A stretch of DNA of 32,179 nt, from the NCBI GenBank assembly GCA_937859595.1, contig CALMAH010000002.1, positions 1 through 32,179 of the forward strand, written 5' to 3'. Position numbers and translations under genes: made by a program. The stretch's first letter is position 1; each line of letters starts with the position of its first letter. Below, one piece after another: positions 1-7,400 of this stretch. The notes under the pieces were generated by a model. The model was not told the DNA's origin. It made no database searches and saw only the letters and a program-made list of their open reading frames with translations. Source of the stretch: an uncultured Acidobacteriota bacterium. GTDB taxonomy: Bacteria > Acidobacteriota > Blastocatellia > Pyrinomonadales > Pyrinomonadaceae.

Positions 1-77
1 CAAATCCCAAATCCCAAATCCCAAATCCCAAATCCCAAATCCCAAATCCAATATCCCAAATCCCAAATCCCAAATCC
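1..77. repeat. (AAATCCC)n heptamer tandem array
   Basis: Eleven 7-bp units: seven perfect copies at 1-49, one degenerate copy at 50-56 (AATATCC), three perfect copies at 57-77, then decay. The array starts at the window edge, so its true length is unknown. On the minus strand the units read as GGG runs separated by ATTT, which fits the usual G-quadruplex pattern of four G3 tracts with short loops. Simple heptamer arrays of this kind occur dispersed in several bacterial genomes; a role here is not shown. Confidence 0.95.
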
Positions 78-243
78 AAAATCTGCGATCCAAGATCGGC
101 GTGGGTTGTGGCTGTCTCAAATCTCGCTTGGGAAAAAGACCCTCGTATAAAAATATATCGTGCTAAAATCGCAGGTCTGATGCCTATTTATTTGCTGAAC
201 AGAAGTAGAGGTACCATTCTTTGACGTTTTAGGCCTGAAACCA

Positions 244-253
244 GGGGGGGGGG
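244..253 (+). repeat. G10 homopolymer at ribosome-binding position
   Basis: Ten consecutive G residues end six bases before the ATG at 260, just where a Shine-Dalgarno sequence would lie. Homopolymers of this length are slippage-prone in replication and are also a common place for sequencing length errors. No other clear SD exists for the downstream gene. Confidence 0.85.
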
Positions 254-259
254 TGATTA

Positions 260-784
260 ATGATGAAGACGAATTATTTCTTTTTATTTCTAATTATTAT
301 CATCACGATGGCTGCGATTAACTCGTCCGGACAGACTCAGGTTGACTGTCAGACGCAAGAGGTGGTCGGCGAATTTGAACCGAAGATACTCGATAAGATC
401 AAAGTGCGATTGGATGGTTATCTCAAGGCATATTTGTCCGAGGATATAGACGCGATCTCAAATGCAATAAATCTTCAGGAAATTGACAATGTTCGACGGT
501 ATTTAGAAAAGCGTTACCGTGATGAGGATTATCGAAGGCTTAGAAGCGGCATAAAGCAAATTTGTGTAGAAAAAATGACCAGCACGACTTGTGGATATTT
601 GACGCAGGTCAACGCTCAGCTTGAATACAAGGATGAAGGCCGCAAGCCTGAGCCTGTATTTTTCTACATCATGTACAGGAACGATGTCCTTATATTTACC
701 GAACTTATGTTCGCCAATTACGAGACCTACCACATAAACTGGCCCCCGTCTTTAAGTTCCGGTTCGAAATGTACGTCTTCGTAG
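260..784 (+). CDS. Hypothetical secreted protein
   Basis: I do not recognise this 174-residue protein. It begins with a short basic N-terminus, a very hydrophobic stretch rich in Phe, Leu and Ile (about residues 6-20) and a polar GQTQ region, so it is probably a Sec signal peptide cleaved near residue 25. The mature part is charged and soluble, with four cysteines (DC near 30, IC, TC and a C-terminal KC) that could form disulfides outside the cytoplasm. The ATG at 260 follows the G10 tract; ATG at 263 is an alternative. The gene is AT-richer than most of the window. It precedes the small ORFs at 756-1473 and may belong to the same accessory patch. No function is proposed. Confidence 0.7.
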   Translation: MMKTNYFFLFLIIIITMAAINSSGQTQVDCQTQEVVGEFEPKILDKIKVRLDGYLKAYLSEDIDAISNAINLQEIDNVRRYLEKRYRDEDYRRLRSGIKQICVEKMTSTTCGYLTQVNAQLEYKDEGRKPEPVFFYIMYRNDVLIFTELMFANYETYHINWPPSLSSGSKCTSS

Positions 785-966
785 GTTTTACCCAGGCGGT
801 GGCATGGTACGGGAAGGAGAACAATCTGCATATGCAAACAACCCGTATAATGGCAGCATGATGCCGACCGCAGGGTATTAACAATAACGATCCCAGGATT
901 TACGGATCACCCGTATGGTTCGATAAGTTGCCGACGAACGAGATTCATATCAGATCGTCGTTATGA
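756..966 (+). pseudogene. Frame-broken coding remnant upstream of the small acidic gene
   Basis: A frame open from 756 reads through residues such as YPGGGMVREGE and NPYNGSMMPTAGY to a TAA at 879-881. If one T at 878/879 is removed, reading continues in the next frame through NNNDPRIYG and VWFDKLPTNE to a TGA at 964-966. That TGA overlaps the ATG of the next gene as ATGA. The joined frame is about 69 residues, with composition resembling real protein rather than random translation. The idea that it is the C-terminal remnant of a toxin paired with the following gene is inference. It could also be a chance pair of open stretches, or one sequencing indel. Confidence 0.35.
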
Positions 967-1382
967 AGATCATAGTTGACAACAAAGGTTTCGAAATTGA
1001 GGGACAAAGGCTGATATATGACCTTTATTACTTTGATAGAGAGCGGTACCATGCCCCCACACTCGCGGCTACTTTCAAAAAGATCCTGATCAAGTGGGCA
1101 AATGTTCTACGGGAGTGGAATGTGAAGAATGCCACACTGTTTCTACCCTTTGCCCTTGATGACGAGTGGACCGAGTGCCTTAAAGCAGTTAGACATAGCG
1201 ACCGGGTTGTTCTTGGATATGTCAGAGTAGCGGCGAATGGATGGTCAATCGATGTCGATCATTTAGAGGACTTTATGACCTCGGAGCACGTTGTAGAAAA
1301 AGAAGCTGCTGAAGTTTTCGGGGAATATGATAAAGATGAGTTCATCTCTGCCCTGATCAACGCTCAGATCATAAATGACTAA
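963..1382 (+). CDS. Small acidic cytoplasmic protein, possibly immunity-like
   Basis: A 139-residue protein without signal peptide or membrane segment. It is acidic, rich in Trp, Tyr and Phe, with alpha/beta-looking segments (MKIIVDNKGF at the start, a central helix around KKILIKWANVLREW, and a C-terminal helical tail with EKEAAEVFGEYDKDEF). I cannot assign it to a named family. Size, acidity and the ATGA overlap with the preceding remnant's stop are typical of immunity proteins that follow polymorphic toxins, but no motif proves this. There is no clear SD, so translational coupling to the upstream frame is plausible. Base composition is AT-richer than the core genes to the right. Confidence 0.7.
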   Translation: MKIIVDNKGFEIEGQRLIYDLYYFDRERYHAPTLAATFKKILIKWANVLREWNVKNATLFLPFALDDEWTECLKAVRHSDRVVLGYVRVAANGWSIDVDHLEDFMTSEHVVEKEAAEVFGEYDKDEFISALINAQIIND

Positions 1383-1473
1383 CAGACCAGACGATATCAA
1401 CCCTAAGACCTTCAGCTACAACAAAAGGGAATATCATGGTTACCCCCGGGGCTTTTTTACAGATGTGATCTAA
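1375..1473 (+). CDS. Tiny ORF overlapping the end of the small acidic gene
   Basis: ATG at 1375 lies inside the last codons of the preceding gene, and the frame runs 32 codons to TAA at 1471-1473. The peptide begins MTNRPDDINPKTFSYNK and is rich in Tyr, Phe and charged residues. It looks protein-like, but it is too short to assign. It may be a truncated gene or fragment of the same cassette. Overlapping starts at both junctions (963 and 1375) suggest a compact translationally coupled unit. The chance of a spurious ORF at this length is substantial. Confidence 0.3.
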   Translation: MTNRPDDINPKTFSYNKREYHGYPRGFFTDVI

Positions 1474-1506
1474 GTTGTGAGATCTGCCGGTTTAGATCAA
1501 TATGGT

Positions 1507-1926
1507 TCAATTGCCGAGTTTGAAAAAGAAAAAGAAAAAAGCTGCGGCCCATTCTTGTTTTATACCCTTTGCGTAGCCGATGGTGCTGCGGGAGCCGTTT
1601 TCTACGGTGCCGCTTGAAGTCACGTGTCCGATGGTCGAACGGCTTGCGTTTTCCACGGTCCCATTGTCGCGGATATAGCCTATCGTAGAGCGGCTGGCGT
1701 TTTCGACGGTCCCGTTCTCGCGTATATAGCCTATCGTTCTTCGCGAACCGTCCTCAACAGCTCCATTTGACTTGAAATAGCCTATCGTCCCTCGGCTTGC
1801 GTTCTCAACCGTTCCCGATGATGAGATATAGCCGATGGTGCGACGGCTGCCGTCTTCGACCGCCTGGCCGAGGGCCGCGATCGCCGCGAGCGTCAGAAAA
1901 ACCGTAACTGTAAGCAAACGCTTCAT
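1507..1926 (-). CDS. Secreted six-repeat 'TIGY' protein (4-fold beta-flower type)
   Basis: A 139-residue protein with a signal peptide (MKRLLTVTVFLTLAAIAALGQA) followed by six copies of a 17-residue repeat of the form VE(N/D)(G/A)SR(R/S/G)TIGY plus a variable xxxG(T/A). The last copy is shortened and leads into KQEWAAAF and a run of phenylalanines. From family knowledge, this Gly-Tyr/Asn-Gly pattern resembles the small '4-fold beta flower' proteins of Bacteroidota and relatives; their role is unknown. The terminal Phe run is coded by a GAAAAA-like tract at 1522-1540 (plus strand) and may vary by slippage. A GGAG lies 11 bases before the ATG. The start is only 24 bp after the permease stop, so the two are probably co-transcribed. 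Confidence 0.85.
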   Translation of the reverse strand: MKRLLTVTVFLTLAAIAALGQAVEDGSRRTIGYISSSGTVENASRGTIGYFKSNGAVEDGSRRTIGYIRENGTVENASRSTIGYIRDNGTVENASRSTIGHVTSSGTVENGSRSTIGYAKGIKQEWAAAFFFFFFKLGN

Positions 1927-1950
1927 ATAGTTGCAAGCTCCTTCAACAGT

Positions 1951-3252
1951 TTATGATGCGCTATTTCCGCTCCGGTTGCCGAAGAACCTGTTCAGGCCAA
2001 ATATTACGAGCCCGACGCCGGCGGCAACGATGATCGGGACGGCCTCGCGTTCAAAACTGACCTGCGTGAGCAGCCATGCGATAAGGACCAAAGACAATAC
2101 GGCGGCTGCGACTCCCATCGGGGCGATGAACTTTGCTTCGGGGGCGTCGCTGCGGCGGCGAAACACCGGAAGGGAAATGCACGTCGTGGCGTAAACAAGC
2201 AGACGGGTAATCGTAGCAATTGCGACGGCGGTCAGAAATGTCGAATAGACCGTAAGGACAAAGATGACGATAGATGTTAGGACGATCGAGACCCATGGCG
2301 TACGGAATTTCTCGTGTGTGCGGCCAAGCGCGGCCGGAAGCTCTCCTTTTTCCGACATAGCAAAAAGCAGACGGGTGCTGCCGAGAAATCCGACATTGAG
2401 GTTGCCGAGTATCGAGATCAACGCCCCGATCGTGATGAACGCCGCACCGTAGGCACCGAGGAATATAGCACCGGCGTCGGCGAGCGGGCGTTCCGACTCG
2501 GCCAGGCCGGGCAAGGTTCCGATACTGACGATCTGGATCAGTATGTAGAGAGTCGCCACCACCCCGAGCGCGACGAACAGTGCGAATGGCATACTTCTTT
2601 GCGGGTCCTTTGTCTCGCCGCCCACGACCACGCCGACCTCGAAACCGACGAATGCATATATGAGCAGCAGTACGGCGGAAGAGAAAGCTCCATACTCCGG
2701 GATCGCATCGAACGTAAAATTACCCGGTTGGACAAAGAAAAGTCCCACCGCGACGAAAATGAAAAGCGGGATAAGCTTGCCGGCGGTGAAAATGTTCGTC
2801 AGTATCGCGGACTGTTTGACGCCGACAAGATTTACGGCAAAGATGGCCAGTACGACCACGGATATCGCGCCGATGCGGAACGCATCCTGGCTCGCCTCGG
2901 GGACGAAGAAGCCGAAATAGGTAATTAGCAGGTTGCAGTTGGCGGCAAAAGTGGCAACGCGGACTATCCAATAGAGCCAGCCGACCTCAAACCCGACGAC
3001 CGGGCCAAATGCTTCTCGCGCATAGAGATACGGGCCGCCCGTACTGGAAAAACGGCTGGAGACCTCAGCATAGCAGAGAACGATGAAGCCTATAATGACA
3101 GCACAGGCGATGAACGCGATAAGGCTCCATGTGCCGATCAAGCCATGGACGCGGGCCGGCAGGCCAAAGATACCGGCGCCGATAATGGTGTTTATTATGA
3201 TCGCGGTCAGGTCCCATCGGGTGATGCCGCGAACCAGTTTTTCTTCAGTCAT
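1951..3252 (-). CDS. APC-superfamily amino acid permease
   Basis: This 433-residue polytopic protein has about twelve hydrophobic segments across its length. The first carries the characteristic unwound-helix motif IIGAGIFGLP (about residues 22-32), which in APC/LeuT-fold transporters binds the substrate amino group. Other family hallmarks are the GGPYLYAREAFG stretch near residue 71-82 and FVGFEVGVVVGGETKDPQR in the middle. It is expected to import amino acids or polyamines by secondary transport in the inner membrane; the substrate cannot be read from the sequence. Length is normal. It is divergent from the serine hydrolase at 3342, with the two starts about 90 bp apart, and the TIGY-repeat gene follows in the same direction. 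Confidence 0.93.
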   Translation of the reverse strand: MTEEKLVRGITRWDLTAIIINTIIGAGIFGLPARVHGLIGTWSLIAFIACAVIIGFIVLCYAEVSSRFSSTGGPYLYAREAFGPVVGFEVGWLYWIVRVATFAANCNLLITYFGFFVPEASQDAFRIGAISVVVLAIFAVNLVGVKQSAILTNIFTAGKLIPLFIFVAVGLFFVQPGNFTFDAIPEYGAFSSAVLLLIYAFVGFEVGVVVGGETKDPQRSMPFALFVALGVVATLYILIQIVSIGTLPGLAESERPLADAGAIFLGAYGAAFITIGALISILGNLNVGFLGSTRLLFAMSEKGELPAALGRTHEKFRTPWVSIVLTSIVIFVLTVYSTFLTAVAIATITRLLVYATTCISLPVFRRRSDAPEAKFIAPMGVAAAVLSLVLIAWLLTQVSFEREAVPIIVAAGVGLVIFGLNRFFGNRSGNSAS

Positions 3253-3341
3253 TTCTTCGTATATGGGCCAGATTTTTTGAGGAGCAGTGTTTCGTTTATA
3301 CTCTGAAAATCAATTTGGGTAAAGAATACAGGGGAAGAATT

Positions 3342-4343
3342 ATGAAGTTATGCCGTTTTGCCGCTCTTTTGGCGGTTGCCGCGATCGTGTTTTCGACCGT
3401 TGTCCGGGCACAAGCTCCAGAGAAAGAGATCGTCAAACCAAAGGGATATGCACCTCCGGTGCTGACCACGTCTGAGGAACTGAAACGACTGATCGACGGG
3501 GCGGTTTCCGATGTTCTTAAGAAGTTTAGCGAACAGGGCCTGAAGAGCGAGGAGATCGCAGTAACGGTTATCGACATGCGTGACCGCGACCGATTATTGT
3601 GGGCGGAACACAGAGGCGAAACCGCGATCTATCCGGCCAGCGTGGTCAAGATGTTCTATATGGCGGCGCTCCATCAACAGATCGAGGACGGGAAGATCGC
3701 GATGACGCGCGAACTCGAACGCGGGCTTCGCGATATGATCGTTACGTCTTCGAACGAGGCGACACAGTATATCGTTGATGTGCTTACGGATACGGCGAGC
3801 GGCGGCGAGCTTCCGCAAAAGGAGTTTGAGCAGTGGTCGTTTCGCCGAAACCGAATGAACCGCTATTTTGCGTCGATGGATTTTGTGAACATTAACGTTA
3901 ATCAGAAGACCCATTGCGAAGACGCCTATGGCGTGGAGCAGCAGTTTAGGAATTATAAGGGCGAGAACCGCCTGATGATAACGACAAACGCGAGTGCGCG
4001 TCTGATCGCGGAGATAGCGCTCGGGCGGATGGTGAATCCGGAACGCAGTCGTTTGATGATGAACCTTTTAAAACGAGAGCCATTTGCGGAGGGCAAGGCC
4101 GCTAACAGCCAGGCGACGGATTTTGTGGGCAAGGCGTTGATCGATCTCGGGATGCGAGAGGCCGGGCTTTGGTCAAAGGCCGGATGGACAAGCCGTACGC
4201 GTCATGACGCTGCATACATAGAAATGCCGGACGGCGGGAAATTTGCGATCGCCATTTTTACCGAAAACCGCTCTAACGAGCGTGACCTTATCCCCACTCT
4301 CGCTTCATCAATAATCACAGCGCTTGCGAATGTGAGCAAATAA
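3342..4343 (+). CDS. Secreted serine hydrolase, class A beta-lactamase-like
   Basis: A 333-residue exported protein. I chose ATG 3342 because AGGGGAAG lies just upstream and a signal peptide follows (MKLCRFAALLAVAAIVFSTVVRAQA); an in-frame TTG at 3315 would add nine polar residues. The penicilloyl-serine fold motifs are visible: SxxK as S100-V-V-K103, SxN as S136-S-N138, and a KTG-equivalent K279-A-G281. This is the layout of the Beta-lactamase2 family, which includes true class A enzymes and many peptidoglycan or ester hydrolases. A typical omega-loop ExxLN was not found, so antibiotic hydrolysis should not be assumed. It is followed by a strong bidirectional terminator. Confidence 0.85.
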   Translation: MKLCRFAALLAVAAIVFSTVVRAQAPEKEIVKPKGYAPPVLTTSEELKRLIDGAVSDVLKKFSEQGLKSEEIAVTVIDMRDRDRLLWAEHRGETAIYPASVVKMFYMAALHQQIEDGKIAMTRELERGLRDMIVTSSNEATQYIVDVLTDTASGGELPQKEFEQWSFRRNRMNRYFASMDFVNINVNQKTHCEDAYGVEQQFRNYKGENRLMITTNASARLIAEIALGRMVNPERSRLMMNLLKREPFAEGKAANSQATDFVGKALIDLGMREAGLWSKAGWTSRTRHDAAYIEMPDGGKFAIAIFTENRSNERDLIPTLASSIITALANVSK

Positions 4344-4360
4344 CGTCGGTTCATGAAAAG

Positions 4361-4397
4361 AAGGCAGGTTCGGAAGTGTATCCCGAACCCGCCTTTT
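4361..4397. terminator. Bidirectional intrinsic terminator
   Basis: The stem is AAGGCAGGTTCGG (4361-4373) paired with CCGAACCCGCCTT (4383-4395), with one A/C mismatch and a 9-nt loop. It is followed by TTTT on the plus strand and flanked by AAAA on the other side. It sits between convergent genes ending at 4343 and 4430 and can serve both. Confidence 0.85.
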
Positions 4398-4429
4398 CAA
4401 CTGCGGATGTGATCGGCAGTTCGCCAATA

Positions 4430-7400
4430 TTATCGAACAGCAAAACCAGCCGTGTGGATCACAGGATCGTCGCCGGCCGTGAAGTTCAAATGATAAGAGC
4501 CCGCGGAAAGCCCCGTGGTCTTAAGATTGAACTGATAGCTATTGGACGTAAACTTGAACCGGTTGCCTGGCTGCGAGTTGCCCGGGCTCTGAACCGGATA
4601 CTGCACTGACGGATCGGAAGCCAGGGTAATGCCGGTCGCGGTCAGGATCGTCGAACTGTTCGAGACATTGACCCCGTCCGCATCGCATAGACGAAGCTTG
4701 ATCGGATATGCCGCTCCGCTCTTGACCACCTTCGTCGGATCATAGTTCAAACAGACAGCGAAGCCGATCTTTAGCGTCCCGGTTCCACTGCTGGGCAGTG
4801 TATAGGAACCGCCGCTGAATTCGGCATTTACCACGAGCCCCTGCGGCAAGACGCTGCCGGGGAGAAAGAGGTCTGCCGTCGCTGTCCCATTGACGACAGG
4901 TGCCGGACCGGCGGTGCCGATCACAGTGGTGCCGCCGGTGTCTGTGACGGTAAAGGTGACCGTGCCTTCATTGATCGCGTTCGTTGGCCCTGCGACGTTT
5001 GCCGTAAGAGCAACCATCTGGCCGCCGACATTGTAGGTGACGCTGAAGTTCGGAACCTCGGTTGACGTTACTGCCGCAGGAAAGCGGAAGAATGCTACCG
5101 GCGCATCATGATCGGAGCTGTTCTCCGGCCTGTCCGGAGCGTTGAACTCAGGCGTGCTCGGGAAATCGGCATTTAGCCTTGCCACGGCATAACGGGTCAC
5201 CAGCGGGGATGCCACATGGTTGACAAAAACATGGTCTATTGCCTGCGGCGATCCTTCGAAGATGTAAGAATATTGCTGATCGGCCGGGAGCGTGTCCGTC
5301 AGATTCACAAGATCCGGTTCGACCAGATCGGGGCTGCCGCTTACGACCACGTTGTCGGTCGAAACCGCTTGGCCTTTTATTGTAGCCACCGGATCGGTAT
5401 AACCGTCGCTGAACTGATACGCATTATAATCGCCCACTGCCACAACCGGTGTTGTCGGGTTGTTTGTCTGCAGATCCTGGAGCAGGACGGCAATTGACTC
5501 GCCCTGGGCCTTGCGCTTTTCGCGGACGCGGACGCCGGTGGGCGTCAGAGCCTCCACATCAATGAAAGAACGCGTATGGTTCACGACGACGATAACCGGT
5601 CTCGGATCGGTATGCCGATTGACGGTGGCATGGAGAACCATCGGCGGCCGGTCGTGGAGGAATTCGGGCTGGCCCGTGGTCGGATTGATGAACGTATCGC
5701 CGGCAAGCTCCTGCGAGACACTGTTGATCTCGACATTTGCAGTCTTAACCAGAAATCCTACATTCTGGCCGCCGAAGCCGTTAGGTGTCGGGATCAGACG
5801 GGCCTCGTAGCCTGGGTTTGAGCCTCCGTCGTTCACCGTATCCTGATTTATCTGATCGGCAAGGTCTTGGAGAGCCGCAAGGCTGGCGATCTCGATAACA
5901 CCGAGGATGTCCGGTGAGCGAAGCACGTTCCGGATAGCGAGAGCAGCCTTTTGCCGCTGTGTCGGATTGCCGGAGAAGTTCTGAATGTTGTAGCTGCCGA
6001 TGGTGAATTCGCCTGCCTCGAGTTCCGGCACGGGAACAGCAGACATATTGGCTGACTCAACGACCGGTGCGGTCTCCGGGTTTATCTTATAGTCATTGAA
6101 ATTAAAATCTAGCGGGCCTGTGATGCCGCTGAGCGTGACGTTCGAGGTTACGTTGACCCTTGTCGAACCGGCCAGCCCGTCGGTATCTATCATTATCCTT
6201 TCGGGGTTGCGGTCCCAGATGGGGATACAGCAATCCACGATGCCCGTGACAGGATCGGGTGGGATCGGCAGCCCGGCCGTGATGCCGGGTTCGCGCATTG
6301 GCCGCGGAACACCGGAAAGGACCGTCCAGATCTCGCCGAAGTTGTTTGTCGGTGCAACGGATATCACCGAATCCACAGTTACACGCATCCCCTCAAAACG
6401 TTCGAGCTGGGTAATGGAACCATTGGGATCGAGGATAGCCTGTGTCAAAACTATCGGGGCAGGAAGCGGGTTGCCACTGGAATTCACCACGACCTCACCC
6501 GGGAGCGACGCCTCGATCTGGGTCAGATCGAAAAATTCGGTCGCGGTTCCCTGTACCGTTACGCTGTCGCCGACCGAAACCGGTGTGAACGGCGAGCTGG
6601 TGGTAAAGACAAATATGCCTTCCGACGTATTGGGATCGCTGTCCACACTTGAGTCGGGTTCCTGCATAAAGAAGCCATTGGATTTAATGCCGGTAACAAT
6701 ACCGGTCGTTTGAACATCCTGATTGAGATAGGGCGTTTGCAGGCCCGGCCCCTGTATCTGGTTTATCGGAAGCGGAAGAAAGTTGCACGAGCGAAGCGGA
6801 TTCTGGCTGTTGCGCGGTGTGGGTGACCCAACGGTGAAATCTAAAGCGTTATTATTCGAATCGAAGCATCCTCCGCGTTTTCTAAGTGCGGCGGCCGTAT
6901 TGCTGAGGTTTCCGGTCGGCTGGCCTCCTTCAGAGCAGGTTGCCGTCGCTCCATATCCGACCAGATCTACCCAATCCAGCGGACATGCTCCGGTCGCGGC
7001 CGTCGCTGTGCTTCTAAGAGCGACCTTGCCTGCACCGGCAGCCATCGCGATGCTTCCGATCACGTCCGGTGTCGGGAGCGGTTCCTGGCCGCCGGCCCCC
7101 GCCGCCTGCTGGACAAGTATGTAGCCGCCGGGAGCGATAGTTCCGCTGAGCGGGGTTACCTGCCAGGTGCCTGAACCGGCTGCAGAATTGTACTGAACGG
7201 ACCATCCGGCCAGATTGACCGGGCTACTTCCGTAATTGAAAAGTTCGATAAAATCGTTGGTATAAAAGGTCCCGGCATTACCGCCTCCGCCATATACCTG
7301 GCTGATGACGACCGTTTCCGGTCCCGGAGGTGCCTGGATATTCAGCGAGATCGATGTATTGCCTGTGCGGGATTGGGCATCGGTGATCGTTACATTGAGG

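Noticed and set aside
1..77. CRISPR array
   Set aside because: Units are 7 bp with no spacers; it is a simple tandem repeat.
2314..2928. A 204-codon plus-strand frame opposite the permease
   Set aside because: It has extremely charged composition typical of an antisense translation of a membrane protein.
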